From the NCBI GenBank assembly GCA_963665265.2, contig OY762224.2, forward strand, positions 1,736,001 to 1,800,000: a stretch of 64,000 nucleotides of DNA, written 5' to 3'. A program made the translations under genes and the position numbers. The notes under the pieces were generated by a model. It made no database searches and had not been told where the DNA came from. It was given only the letters and a program-made list of their open reading frames with translations. This DNA comes from CAXXHQ01 sp963665265 (GTDB lineage: Bacteria > Planctomycetota > Planctomycetia > Pirellulales > Thermoguttaceae). Of the stretch, positions 1 through 9,573 are shown one piece after another (within the stretch, counting starts at the first letter, position 1; every line of letters begins with the position of its first letter).

Positions 1-42
1 TCGCCGAATCCGGCCCTTACTGGTTTCGTTCCCTCCTAAAAA

Positions 43-2406
43 ATGCGTGAATCGCCGCCGGAAGCGCTTGTCGCTTCTTTAAAACGATTGGGCGTCGGCG
101 AGGCCGCTTGGTCTCGTGCCGCTCGGATTGCGCGCCGATACTCCTCCGAAGCTCGCAAAACCGAAGCCCTTTGGCTCGACGCCCTGCGGCAAGCCGGCGA
201 TCTCACTCCGTTTCAACTCTCCGAAATCCGCGCAGGACGTGCCGACCGGCTTCGCGTCGCCTCCTACTTCGTCCTGAATAAGCTTGCTATTCCGAACTAC
301 GTCGATGGCTTCGCGGCGAAAGATTCTCTCACCGGCAAAACGGTCTGGCTCTTTCTGTTTTCCGAAACCGATCCGGAAAAACGGATTCGATTGCTCGCCT
401 CGATCCGGGATCTCGATCGCAAACGACGCACGACGAACGCCCCGCCGATTGACGATGATTCCGGCTGCGATTCTTACGATGCGGATGCAAACGCCTCGCA
501 AACGGAATCGAATCCTCTCCCTCATTTCATTGAATACGGCCTCGAAGGGGAGTCGGTATTTCTCGCAGCCGAATCGGTCGCCGGTCGCTCGCTCGTCGAA
601 TGGCAGGCGAGATTCGAACGCCTTGCCGGCCAGTACGTCTTTGAAATCGCTCAAGAGATCGCCGCCGCCCTTGCCCGCTTCGAACGCTGCGGAATCGATT
701 GCGCCGACCTCGACGCCGCCGACGTTTATCTCACCGAAGAGGGCGACGTTTCAATCCCCTTCCTTGGCCTTCGCCGTTTATGCAACGACAATTCGGCCCA
801 AAACGCATCCGATGCGGAGCGTTCCGCCGCCGCGTCGCTCGCGGCGATTTGCCGATGTTTACTCTTCGGCCCGCGTCTCTCTTGGAAGACCGACCTAAAA
901 ATCTCGCCCGACGTTCCGCCCCCGCTCGCCGTTTTCCTCAAAAGAATCTCGATAGGTTCTTTGGCGACCGAAATCATGACCGCCCGTGAAATCGAGCAGG
1001 CGTTAGGTCGCCCCACCCGCGCAGGAAAAGAGTCGCTCGCCGAACGACTGGTTTCGTCTCGCCGATATATGACGCCGCAAAGACGCAATTACTCCGATAA
1101 GTTGCGACAGCTCCCCGTCTGGGCGGCGGCCGCCTTGGGCGTCGTCTCGGCCGTCATGCTCCTCGTGTGGCCTATGCTGAGGCGGAGCGATGAAAGCCGC
1201 GCCATCCCCGGCAAATTCGTAGCCGTCGCCGCCAAACCGCTCGCTCCGCCGAAAAACGCTAATCGAAAAATCGTCTTGAATGAACCGAAGCAAATCGTTG
1301 TCGCTCGTTCGAAAGAAAACGCGGAAGGCGTCGTTTCGCAAGCGAATTATATTCAAACGCAAACCAAATCCATCGAAAATCCGCGGCAAATCGTTGACGT
1401 TTCGCCCCCCGACATGCTTCTTCACCCCGGGATAAATGATCTTCGAGCGCCGAAGGCGGACGAGGCTACGACGACTCCTTCGCATTGGACTCTCGCGCCG
1501 GGACGCCGCGTGATCGGCAAGTCCGGTCTCCGCGCGCAAGTGATCGTCCCGTCCGAGGGACTGACCGTCGACGGCGAAAATAATTGCTTTGAAAACATCG
1601 ATTTCCTCTGGAAAACAAGTGACGAAAAACTTCACCCCGGTCCCGACGTCCCGGCAATGATTCGACTTCGCGCTGCGAACGTCGAATTTCGCCGTTGCGG
1701 ATTTTTCGTCGAAAGAGATTCCGCGTCGCAGGCTCCGATCGCTGTTGAATGGAGCGAGTTGGACGCCGCAATGACTGCCGAAAATGAGGAAGACGTCGTG
1801 CGGTGCAATCGTGCGACATTCAAATCGTGCGTCTTTCGAGGAGCGTCCGTCGCCCTCGATTGCCGACGCCAGGGACAAACGAGCGTCGAGGCCGATAACG
1901 TCCTGTTCCTCGATTGCGACGCCGTCTTCCGATTCGATCATCCCTCCGATGCAAATCGTGTATCGCTTCGCGGAACGACGCTCCGCGACGGCGGGCCGCT
2001 TGCTTGTTTCGAGGGCGCCCCCGGATTGGCCGGCCTTGGCCCGTTCGCAATCTCGGCCCGTAGTTGCGTCTTCGCGCCGAAAGACGATGCGCCGCTGCTA
2101 TCGTTTCATGGCGAGTTCTTGCCCGACCAAATCGTAAAACGAACGGTTTGGGGCGGAGCGGGATCAATTATCACCCCTCGACGGCTAGTCGCCGAATGGA
2201 AGAACGATGAAGGCGTCGAACGCGGAATAAACGACTCACTGATGAACGTTTCCGGCCTCGTCCAAGGGGAAGTGCAATTCGCCGCCGAGCCGTCCGATGA
2301 CCCTCGGTCGAGCGGAGCCGTCGATTGGCATGCCCCGCTTTCGTCCGTAAACCCGCCTGGAGTGCAAACCGAAGACTTGCCTAGATTTACGCCGAATTCG
2401 CCCTAG
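43..2406 (+). CDS. Degenerate protein kinase-like membrane protein with C-terminal beta-helix
   Basis: This 787-residue protein opens like planctomycete Ser/Thr kinases: a short helical region ending in LTPFQLSEIRAGR comes just before a kinase-like domain (about residues 70-330). The catalytic signatures are missing. Where HRDLKPxN is expected the sequence reads CADLDAADVYL, the DFG region reads PFLGL, and no glycine-rich loop is visible, so I call it a pseudokinase. One hydrophobic segment (about 357-377, WAAAALGVVSAVMLLVW) anchors it. The remainder, about 470-750, looks like a right-handed parallel beta-helix with repeated short strands such as NCFENIDF and VEFRRCGFF. A signalling or scaffold role at the envelope is inference. 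No partner gene lies alongside. Confidence 0.85.
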   Translation: MRESPPEALVASLKRLGVGEAAWSRAARIARRYSSEARKTEALWLDALRQAGDLTPFQLSEIRAGRADRLRVASYFVLNKLAIPNYVDGFAAKDSLTGKTVWLFLFSETDPEKRIRLLASIRDLDRKRRTTNAPPIDDDSGCDSYDADANASQTESNPLPHFIEYGLEGESVFLAAESVAGRSLVEWQARFERLAGQYVFEIAQEIAAALARFERCGIDCADLDAADVYLTEEGDVSIPFLGLRRLCNDNSAQNASDAERSAAASLAAICRCLLFGPRLSWKTDLKISPDVPPPLAVFLKRISIGSLATEIMTAREIEQALGRPTRAGKESLAERLVSSRRYMTPQRRNYSDKLRQLPVWAAAALGVVSAVMLLVWPMLRRSDESRAIPGKFVAVAAKPLAPPKNANRKIVLNEPKQIVVARSKENAEGVVSQANYIQTQTKSIENPRQIVDVSPPDMLLHPGINDLRAPKADEATTTPSHWTLAPGRRVIGKSGLRAQVIVPSEGLTVDGENNCFENIDFLWKTSDEKLHPGPDVPAMIRLRAANVEFRRCGFFVERDSASQAPIAVEWSELDAAMTAENEEDVVRCNRATFKSCVFRGASVALDCRRQGQTSVEADNVLFLDCDAVFRFDHPSDANRVSLRGTTLRDGGPLACFEGAPGLAGLGPFAISARSCVFAPKDDAPLLSFHGEFLPDQIVKRTVWGGAGSIITPRRLVAEWKNDEGVERGINDSLMNVSGLVQGEVQFAAEPSDDPRSSGAVDWHAPLSSVNPPGVQTEDLPRFTPNSP

Positions 2407-2658
2407 CCCAAAAGGAATGCGACAATTGCAGGTATGGGGTAAATGCGCGATGTGCGTTAAGTGCGTTGTTTGCGTTGGCGGTGCCCTCGCGGAATACCTA
2501 GTAATACTTCGGTAATATGTGAAAAGATTGGCGATATTCGCAATGACACGGACGATCTATTTGGCTAGAATCCGGCCTCCTTGTCTCAGATGCGAATTCT
2601 GTTTTTCGGATGATGCGTCCTTTGCGAGTGCGACTTAACAATAAACATGAGCCGTTGA

Positions 2659-4491
2659 ATGCACAAAATTGATCCGCAATCGCCGCATACGTTCCACGTT
2701 CCCGTCATGGGAACCGGCTTTCTTATTGACTCGCCTCTCCGCGTGGCCCGATTCGGCGTCACGACGGTTCTTTCGCTCGTTGACGATCATCTCATCGAAC
2801 AGATGCGCAAGTTCCATTGTGAGAAGGAGGGGGAGCCCTACGAAGAGATCGCGCAGGGCGAGGAAGATGCGCGCGCGCGCCGCATTACCTCCTATCTGAA
2901 TTTCATGAATCGCATAGTGCGTCGACAGACCGAAACCTTGCGCGCCGCGCCGTTCACTCCCGATAGCGAAATCACTCGCTATTTCGAATTGTTGCCCAAT
3001 TGCCCGCAATCTCAAGCGTATCGCGCCATGCTGGCCGTCGAAGACGACGCCGAGCGCCTCCGTTTGCAAACCGAACTGCGCGGCATGGTCGTCGCCGGTC
3101 GCATCGACGTGAACATCATGTCGAAGGGCGATCGAGACGCGTACGTCGGGCAAGAGAAGATGCCCCAACGATACAGCGACGCCCTCTCCGCTTTGCGAGG
3201 CTACGCCCAAAGCGATTTGCGATCGGCCATCGTCTTCTCCGCCGGGCTTAATCCCCGGTTGTACGCCTACGCCACCGAATTCGCCGATTTTATGCCCGAC
3301 GAATCCGGCGACCTGAAAAAACAAATCATTCTCAAAGTCAGCGATTTTCGTTCCGCCGAGATCCAAGGCAAGTACCTCGCAAAACGAGGACTCTGGGTCT
3401 CCGAATACCGGATCGAATCGGGGCTCAATTGCGGCGGGCACGCCTTCCCGACGAAGGGCGAACTGCTCGGCCCGATCCTCGACGAATTCGTCGCCAAGAA
3501 GCACGCCTTGCACGACGATCTATGCAAAGCCTATTCAAAGGCTCTCGGCGATCGCGCGATCAATTTCTCCCCCGCTTGCGCTCGCATCACCGTTCAAGGA
3601 GGAATCGGAACGGCCGCCGAAGACGCTTTGTTGAGAACTCGATTTGAAGCCGACGGCACCGGCTGGGGTACTCCGTTCCTCCTCGTGCCCGAGGTCTCGA
3701 ACGTCGACGCCGCCACGATCGAAAAACTCATCGCCGCCGACGAGAACAATGTCTTTCTCAGCGACAGCTCCCCGTTCGGTATGCCCTTTTGGAACCTTCG
3801 AAACTCGGCCAGCGAAGAGGCCCGCCTCAACCGCATCGCCGAAGGTCATCCCGGCAGCGCTTGCTGGCGCGGCTATGCGAAGTTGTTCAACACCGAGTTC
3901 ACCGCCATTCCGCTCTGCACCGCCTCGCGCGAGTTTCAGCGTCTTAAGCTTGCCCAACTCGATCAAGAGCCCCTCGACGACGCGCGGCGCGAGGCTTTGC
4001 GCCAATCGGTTTTAGCCAAATCGTGCATCTGTCACGACCTTGCCGGCGGCGCCACGTTAAAAAACGGCATCGACCTGAAAGCTACTCCCGCGATTTGTCC
4101 CGGACCGAACGTCGTTAATTTCTCCCAGATTTTATCGCTCGACGAAATCGTCTCGCACATCTACGGTCGAAAAGCGGTTCCGCTCAAGCAAAATCGTCCG
4201 CATATGCTCCTCCGCGAGCTTGAAATCTATATCGATTTCCTCAAAAGGGAATTGAAAAAACGCGAGTTAGGTTTGACCGCTTTCTCCGATTCGTACTTCG
4301 CCGAGTACAAAGAGAATTTGTCTCGCGGCGCCGTTACCTATCGCTCGCTCGTCGACGAGTTCGTCGGTTACGAACGAGTGCGTTTCGTCGCCATGCTAGA
4401 GTCGTTGATCGCCAAGCTCGATGCGATCGAATTGCCCGCAGTCGCTTCGGAAACGAGCGACGAGCTTAAGGCGAAGCGACCGGCCGCCTAA
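2659..4491 (+). CDS. Large conserved protein, possible TIM-barrel flavoenzyme-like
   Basis: This is a 610-residue soluble protein with no signal peptide. The N-terminus (HVPVMGTGFLIDSPLRVARF, then SLVDDHLIEQMR) resembles the opening strand and helix of nitronate monooxygenase-type TIM barrels. A later GGIGTAAEDALL plus WGTPFLLVPE segment (about 315-345) resembles the phosphate/flavin-binding end of that fold. Two small motifs, KSCICHDLAGG and CPGPNVVNF, sit about 450-480 and might bind a metal or cofactor. I recall similar unassigned proteins in Bacteroidetes and Planctomycetes but cannot assign a reaction. The gene stands alone and is followed by a hairpin terminator. Confidence 0.9.
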   Translation: MHKIDPQSPHTFHVPVMGTGFLIDSPLRVARFGVTTVLSLVDDHLIEQMRKFHCEKEGEPYEEIAQGEEDARARRITSYLNFMNRIVRRQTETLRAAPFTPDSEITRYFELLPNCPQSQAYRAMLAVEDDAERLRLQTELRGMVVAGRIDVNIMSKGDRDAYVGQEKMPQRYSDALSALRGYAQSDLRSAIVFSAGLNPRLYAYATEFADFMPDESGDLKKQIILKVSDFRSAEIQGKYLAKRGLWVSEYRIESGLNCGGHAFPTKGELLGPILDEFVAKKHALHDDLCKAYSKALGDRAINFSPACARITVQGGIGTAAEDALLRTRFEADGTGWGTPFLLVPEVSNVDAATIEKLIAADENNVFLSDSSPFGMPFWNLRNSASEEARLNRIAEGHPGSACWRGYAKLFNTEFTAIPLCTASREFQRLKLAQLDQEPLDDARREALRQSVLAKSCICHDLAGGATLKNGIDLKATPAICPGPNVVNFSQILSLDEIVSHIYGRKAVPLKQNRPHMLLRELEIYIDFLKRELKKRELGLTAFSDSYFAEYKENLSRGAVTYRSLVDEFVGYERVRFVAMLESLIAKLDAIELPAVASETSDELKAKRPAA

Positions 4492-4513
4492 TGCCGCCTG
4501 CTTTCTAATAGAG

Positions 4514-4554
4514 CCGAGAAAACGTCGTTTTACGGACTATCTCGGTCGTTTTTG
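4514..4554 (+). terminator. Probable intrinsic terminator after the 610-residue protein gene
   Basis: CCGAGA (4514-4519) pairs with TCTCGG (4540-4545), and a smaller AAAAC/GTTTT hairpin lies inside the loop. The run TCGTTTTTG follows directly. It sits 23 bases after the stop of the upstream gene. Confidence 0.6.
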
Positions 4555-4754
4555 TTCTTTAATGTTGCTTTTTGGCAACGTAAAACGCGACTCTTCATCT
4601 CCAGGGGGGCGTCTTCTCGTCCGCTTTTGACATTAATTCACTCGCGGCATAGGCTTCCTATAGAGACGCGAGCGCGCATAGGTTGCGCTCGGACTTGTTG
4701 AACTGCTTATCCTTACGCCTTTTCGGTTTCATGAGCCGAGAAGGGAGATTTATC

Positions 4755-4931
4755 ATGAATCGATTCTTACGCTTTATTCGCGATGAGGAAGGAACCGCTG
4801 CCGTGGAATATGCCGTTATGCTCGCGATGATTCTGCTTTCCGTCATTGGCGCAATCACCAGCGTCGGAACGTCCAATGGCGGCATGTGGGGGAATGTCGG
4901 AACGAAATTAACGGCGGTCTTCAGTCCCTGA
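4755..4931 (+). CDS. Orphan Flp/Fap-type pilin
   Basis: A 58-residue class IVb prepilin. It has a short charged leader (MNRFLRFIRDEEG), then TAAVEYAVMLAMILLSVIGA: the processing site after Gly13, Glu at +5 and Tyr at +6 typical of Flp pilins, and one hydrophobic helix. An in-frame start exists upstream, but AAGGGAG at 4741-4747 sits correctly for the ATG at 4755. It lies about 20 kb from, and on the opposite strand to, the Tad locus and its own pilin at 24944-25123. It has its own strong terminator, so it is probably a monocistronic minor or alternative pilin using the same machinery. Confidence 0.92.
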   Translation: MNRFLRFIRDEEGTAAVEYAVMLAMILLSVIGAITSVGTSNGGMWGNVGTKLTAVFSP

Positions 4932-4978
4932 TGATGCGACTAACGTTTGAGTATGTGAGTCGGGTCCTCACATCGTAA

Positions 4979-5010
4979 CGCCGCGGACGGCTTTGTCCGC
5001 GGCGTTTTTT
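4979..5010 (+). terminator. Strong intrinsic terminator of the orphan pilin gene
   Basis: A perfect 10-bp stem CGCCGCGGAC / GTCCGCGGCG (4979-4988, 4995-5004) with a 6-base loop is followed by six T. It ends the pilin transcript just before the convergent Nudix gene. Confidence 0.93.
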
Positions 5011-5025
5011 GTTGCGCATTTCCGC

Positions 5026-5547
5026 TTAGGCTCGTTTGCGGAATAGCTCGTAATACGTGACTCCGACGATCGATTTGGCGTCGCGAATTTGTCCGGTCCT
5101 CGTCATCTCCAACGCCTCGGACCAATCGCAAGCGAACGGCTTGATCTCTTCGCCAGGTTCCAAGGCCATCTCGCCTAGCGTTAAATCCTCAGCCAAAAAA
5201 AGATGCATCTTCTCGTCCAAAATCCCCGGCGACATGCAAAAGGTTAGCAGATGCGTCATCTTGCCAGCCCGATAGCCGGTCTCCTCCGCCAATTCGCGGT
5301 GCGCCATGTCAAGCGGATCTTTCGAGTGGTCTAGCGTCCCGGCAGGCAGCTCGATCAGCGTCTCGTTCACCGCCACGCGAAAGTTGCGAATGAACACGAC
5401 CCGTCCGTCTGAAAGCAGCGGCAATATTACCACAGCCCCAGGGTGCCGGACTACTTCACGAACATGCTCGACGCCGTCCGGCGTGGTTTGGATCACACGT
5501 TCTACTTGATAACGCGATGCGCGGAAGAGAACTTCTGGCTGGTTCAT
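5026..5547 (-). CDS. Nudix hydrolase, ADP-ribose pyrophosphatase-like
   Basis: A 173-residue Nudix protein. The box starts at Gly70 and ends at Gly91-Tyr92 (GTLDHSKDPLD then RELAEETGY), keeping the catalytic RE-L-x-EE core (Arg84, Glu85, Glu88, Glu89). The Glu expected six residues after the first Gly is Lys76. ELPAG before the box and the IRNFRVAV region upstream are typical of ADP-ribose/nucleoside-diphosphate-sugar hydrolases of the NudF type, which release AMP and a sugar phosphate. The start at 5547 (MNQPEVLF) is preferred to an upstream ATG at 5619 because the family begins there. It is convergent with the orphan pilin. Confidence 0.92.
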   Translation of the reverse strand: MNQPEVLFRASRYQVERVIQTTPDGVEHVREVVRHPGAVVILPLLSDGRVVFIRNFRVAVNETLIELPAGTLDHSKDPLDMAHRELAEETGYRAGKMTHLLTFCMSPGILDEKMHLFLAEDLTLGEMALEPGEEIKPFACDWSEALEMTRTGQIRDAKSIVGVTYYELFRKRA

Positions 5548-6810
5548 GTTCGTAGCAAAGATAGAGGAGCGGTTGTCCGCAAATGGAAGTGAAAACGAGT
5601 GCCGGCACATTTTACCCAATCCGAATTCTTTGAGAATAAACGATGCTTACCTGCTTTACAATTGGTCGTGACTTGTCAAAATAGGAGGTGTTTGTTTGGG
5701 CTGTTTGGCGAGATCCGGCTTTTTGCTGCGACTGAAATGCACCGGTATATTTTTCGTGCGCGAAAAAGTTTACCTAGGCCTTCGAGTCGCCTTGATAAAC
5801 TTTTCCGCACGCAATGGATTTGCTTTCGCTTTTTTTTCGCGAGTCAAATTATTCTGCGGAAAATCCCCGTCTCGCCGAAAGCGTGTGATACTGTTTTATT
5901 GTGCGGATTAAGCAACCGTCACAAATTACTGTGATTGATAACGCTTAACTGTTCGACCCGATGCCCCGAAGATCGACCCGACTTTCAGAAGAGCAATCTT
6001 GCTCTTCCCGAAAATGGGAATTCGACCGGTCTAACGGAAGCTGTCGGAATCGAAACGCGGCCGATGCGTCGTACAAATAATTGAGGGAGGCTGACAATAA
6101 ACTGTCGCTCCTGAACGACGCCGGAGCTTGCGGCGATAGGCGACGCCGAATTAGGCGAAGCCGTGCTTGGCTGAGACGGTGCGGAAGTGACGCGGCCGGC
6201 CAAGCGTGGGTAGGGTGCGATTTGCGAAACGTTGGCGACCGCGGCCGTTGGGCCGGTCGATATGTTCGCGGCGCGGAAAAGAATCGCCGCCGCAACGAAA
6301 CGTTCCAAATCCTCCAACGCCGATGGCAAGCGATGTAGGTCGGAAAGCGTTGTGCGCAGTCGCGCGGAGAACGACTCGTGTTCATGGGAAGGCGAGATCG
6401 GCGAATTCCGCGACGGCGACGTTTGTTTAATAACCGACGCGTTTGGGCGGTCGTCCTCGCGTCGCCGCCGATTAGGTAACTAAATTTGGAGTCGAATGCG
6501 TAAACGTTGATTGTCGCGTCGTTGATGGAGCGACGCAGCAAGAGAAGCGATAAACGGCTACCGCGAACGGAGCGGGCCATAGCGGGAGGTCATTGCCATT
6601 GACTTTGCCCCAGGCTCCCCTTCGACGGACCGCGCTCCGGAGCTCTTGCATGCGGATCGATCTCGACGTGCGACCTTCAATAACCGTTGCGGCGACGTAA
6701 AACGCTGATGGAAAGGTTACGTCTTCTTTCGACGCTCGTTCGTCGACGAGAGACTTGCCGAGGCAAGCTTTCCGCTGAAGGCGATCTTTACGAAGCACGC
6801 GACTTTACGG
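5548..6810. other. Long spacer without a convincing gene
   Basis: About 1.2 kb with no ORF that looks like a real protein in one piece. On the minus strand three open stretches follow one another in three different frames (6798-6472, 6580-5945, 6329-5985). Parts of them, such as INVYAFDSKFSYLIGG and LEDLERFVAAAILFRAANIS, have protein-like composition. This could be a decayed minus-strand gene with two frameshifts, or simply chance in GC-rich DNA. I recognise no RNA. Confidence 0.4.
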
Positions 6811-9483
6811 ATGGGATATTGGGCCATGTGGCTGTCAAGGACGAACTGCCGATGGATCGTTGAGGCGACCGCGATAGGGTTCGCTCTCGTCTCCGGCTGC
6901 GCCCAATATCAAGTCCCTCGCATCGACCCCACGGGCCAACGAGTATTCGCCTCGTCGCCGAACTCGCCCGGAGCAAATCCCACGGACGCGTCGTATATCG
7001 ACTCTCCAGGCGCGCCGTGGGCTTGGGATGACGTTGCCCTCCTCTTATCTCCCGCCGAAACGGTCGCCCCGGTCGGCGGCGAAGTCGTTCTCGTCGCCGG
7101 CGTCGGCGGTCCCGACGGCTATCTTCGTACTAATCGTCGTTTAGAATGGTCGATCGCCTCTGGCAGCGTCGGTGAATTCATCGACGTCAACAAAGGAAAC
7201 TGCGTTAATTTCTTCGTCGGCGACTATACGCCTCATAAAAAAATCAACGCCACCTACGCGATCAGCAGCACCCAACGCGACTATTTGCGCCTAACGAGGG
7301 GAACCCCCGACGCTTCCGACGACGTCCTTGTTCGACGCGGCGAAGGGTGGATTTCGCTTACTTCGCCAATCGAAGGAACGAGTCGCGTCAGCGTGATGTC
7401 GCCCGACGTATACGGCTGGGACGCTCGAACGAAAACCGCCGTCGTCCATTGGATCGACGCCAGCTGGCAATTTCCCCCTCCCGCGATCAATCCCGCCGGA
7501 ACGAAACACGTTTTCGTCACGACCGTCGCCAAACGGTCCAACTCCTCTCCTTGCGTCGGTTGGCGCGTGCGCTATGCGATCGTCGGCGGACCGGAGGCAG
7601 GTTTCTCCCCTGACGGATCGCAAACGATCGAAGTTTCGACGGACGAAACGGGCCAAGCCAAGGCCGAAATTTTCCAAAAGTCCCCCGTCTCGGGCACGAA
7701 TCAAATCAGCATTCAAATTATTCGCCCCGGCACGTTGCCCGGCGCCGACGGTCGGCAGTTGGTCATCGGAAACGGTTCCACCATGAAGACTTGGACTTCG
7801 GCCGACTTGGCGGTGAAGGTGAATGGTCCGGCGGCGGTCGCCCCCGGTTCGACTATCGCCTACCGCATCGACGTCCGAAACCCCGGCGGAATCGCCGCAA
7901 AGGGCGCCGTGCTCAGCGATAACCTCCCCGAGGGGCTCTCGCTCGTCTCGGCTAATCCGCCCCCCGATTCCTCGGGAAAATTATTGCAATGGCGCTTAGG
8001 GGACGTGGCTCCAGGTCAATCGAAATCGGTCGAACTGAACGTTCGCGCCGATCGCCCAGGGAGCGTCGTCAATTGCGTCGATTTGACCGCCGCCGACGGC
8101 GTGAAGGTCTCCGATTGCGCGACGACGTCCGTCGGTGCGGTTCCGTCCGCGGCCGCTCCCGGCGGAGGATACGGCGCCGGATCCTCCGCGAACGACGTCA
8201 CCTCTGCCTCAGTCGATCTCCGCGTCTCTGGACCGCAAGAGGCCGTGGTCGGCGCCAACGTCACTTATAATATTGAAGTTGCGAATCGCGGACCGACCGC
8301 CATCGAAAATTTCGCGATCCGCGATCGTTTCGATGACGGACTCTTATTCGGCAATGAAAAGAGTCCCATCGAGAACAACGCCCTCGGCGTTTTGCAATCG
8401 GGCGAAACGAAGACGGTTTCCCTTTCATTCCGCGCGGCGAAGTCCGGCACGCAGACCCACACCGTCGAAGCGCTCGATAAAAATAAAACCGTGCTCGCGT
8501 CAAAAAAATCGTACTTGAACGTGCGAGATTCGGGACTTAGCGCACAACCGCCGACGAATCTCGGGCCTCTGGGCGACTCCTCGCGATCGTCAGGCGTTTC
8601 GCTCAAAGTGACCGCGCCTTCCGCCGGGCTAAAACGCGGCGGCGACGCCAAAGTCTCGTTCGTCGTTTCCAACACGAGTCAGCGCGCGCTGACGAACGTG
8701 AAATTGGTCGTCCGTGCCGCTTCCGCCAACTTGGTTCCGCTTCAAGCGACGGTCGGTTGGCGCCAAGAAATCGACGGACTCGCCTGGATTATTCCGACCT
8801 TAAACCCCGGCCAGGGCCTTAAATACGACGTTCTTTATCGTTGCGTGAAAGCGGGGTACGGCGTCTCCTGCGCGGCCGCCGTCACAAGCGCCGAAGGACC
8901 CCAAGCGCAAGATCAAACCACGGTCGAAATCCGCGACGTCGATCTGGGACCGGAATCGGCTCCGACCGTTTCCGGCACGAGCGCCGCTTCGCCGTTCGAT
9001 CGCTATTCCTCCGGCGCCGCGACGACTAGTCCAGGCACGAGCGCCGCCAAAACTCCGAGCGGCGATTTATTCGAAAAACCCGCCGAAAAAACTCCCGCCG
9101 CGTCCGCCGCCGACGATATTCAAATCACCGTCACGCCGACGCGAAATCCGATCTTCGTCGGTCGAAACGAAAAATTTGAAATCCTTGTGAAAAACGTTGG
9201 AACCACGTTGCAACGCGACATCGTCGTCGCCGTAAACTTCCCTAAGGAAATGAGCGCCATTTGGCTTGGCTCCACCGGACCGGGCAAGACAAAGTTCGAA
9301 ACGAAAAATCAAACGATGCGATTCTTGCCGGTCATTCAATTGCAACCCGGCGAAAAGATGAACTACGTCGCCGTCGGGCGAGTCAATGAGGCGGGAAAAC
9401 TCAAAACGACCGTCGAATTGACGACCCGCGATGTCCCTGACCCGATCTCAAAAGAAGTCGAAATTCAGGCCGAAGCCCAGTAG
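6811..9483 (+). CDS. DUF11-repeat lipoprotein
   Basis: An 890-residue exported protein. The N-terminus ends in the lipobox LVSGC (Cys30), so a lipoprotein anchored through that cysteine is likely. After a unique region (about 40-320) come several Ig-like DUF11/conserved-repeat domains of about 110 residues, recognisable from strings such as VAPGSTIAYRIDVRNPGG, VVGANVTYNIEVANRGPTA and FVGRNEKFEILVKNVG and the recurrent GETKTVSL-type strand. Low-complexity Ser/Ala/Thr linkers separate them. Such proteins are common in planctomycete envelopes and are presumed structural. The alternative start at 6826 (MWLSR) would give an equally good signal peptide. holB follows 90 bases later. Confidence 0.9.
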   Translation: MGYWAMWLSRTNCRWIVEATAIGFALVSGCAQYQVPRIDPTGQRVFASSPNSPGANPTDASYIDSPGAPWAWDDVALLLSPAETVAPVGGEVVLVAGVGGPDGYLRTNRRLEWSIASGSVGEFIDVNKGNCVNFFVGDYTPHKKINATYAISSTQRDYLRLTRGTPDASDDVLVRRGEGWISLTSPIEGTSRVSVMSPDVYGWDARTKTAVVHWIDASWQFPPPAINPAGTKHVFVTTVAKRSNSSPCVGWRVRYAIVGGPEAGFSPDGSQTIEVSTDETGQAKAEIFQKSPVSGTNQISIQIIRPGTLPGADGRQLVIGNGSTMKTWTSADLAVKVNGPAAVAPGSTIAYRIDVRNPGGIAAKGAVLSDNLPEGLSLVSANPPPDSSGKLLQWRLGDVAPGQSKSVELNVRADRPGSVVNCVDLTAADGVKVSDCATTSVGAVPSAAAPGGGYGAGSSANDVTSASVDLRVSGPQEAVVGANVTYNIEVANRGPTAIENFAIRDRFDDGLLFGNEKSPIENNALGVLQSGETKTVSLSFRAAKSGTQTHTVEALDKNKTVLASKKSYLNVRDSGLSAQPPTNLGPLGDSSRSSGVSLKVTAPSAGLKRGGDAKVSFVVSNTSQRALTNVKLVVRAASANLVPLQATVGWRQEIDGLAWIIPTLNPGQGLKYDVLYRCVKAGYGVSCAAAVTSAEGPQAQDQTTVEIRDVDLGPESAPTVSGTSAASPFDRYSSGAATTSPGTSAAKTPSGDLFEKPAEKTPAASAADDIQITVTPTRNPIFVGRNEKFEILVKNVGTTLQRDIVVAVNFPKEMSAIWLGSTGPGKTKFETKNQTMRFLPVIQLQPGEKMNYVAVGRVNEAGKLKTTVELTTRDVPDPISKEVEIQAEAQ

Positions 9484-9573
9484 GGCAGGGCGGTTCGCCC
9501 GCTTGCGGTCGATTCTCAAACCGGCGATAATTTCTTCTCTGAAATATCCGCACGCGTTTTTTTGAGTTTCCTC

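Noticed and set aside
1003..1941. Long minus-strand frame opposite the pseudokinase gene
   Set aside because: Arg/Gly-rich shadow of a GC-rich gene with no recognisable domain.
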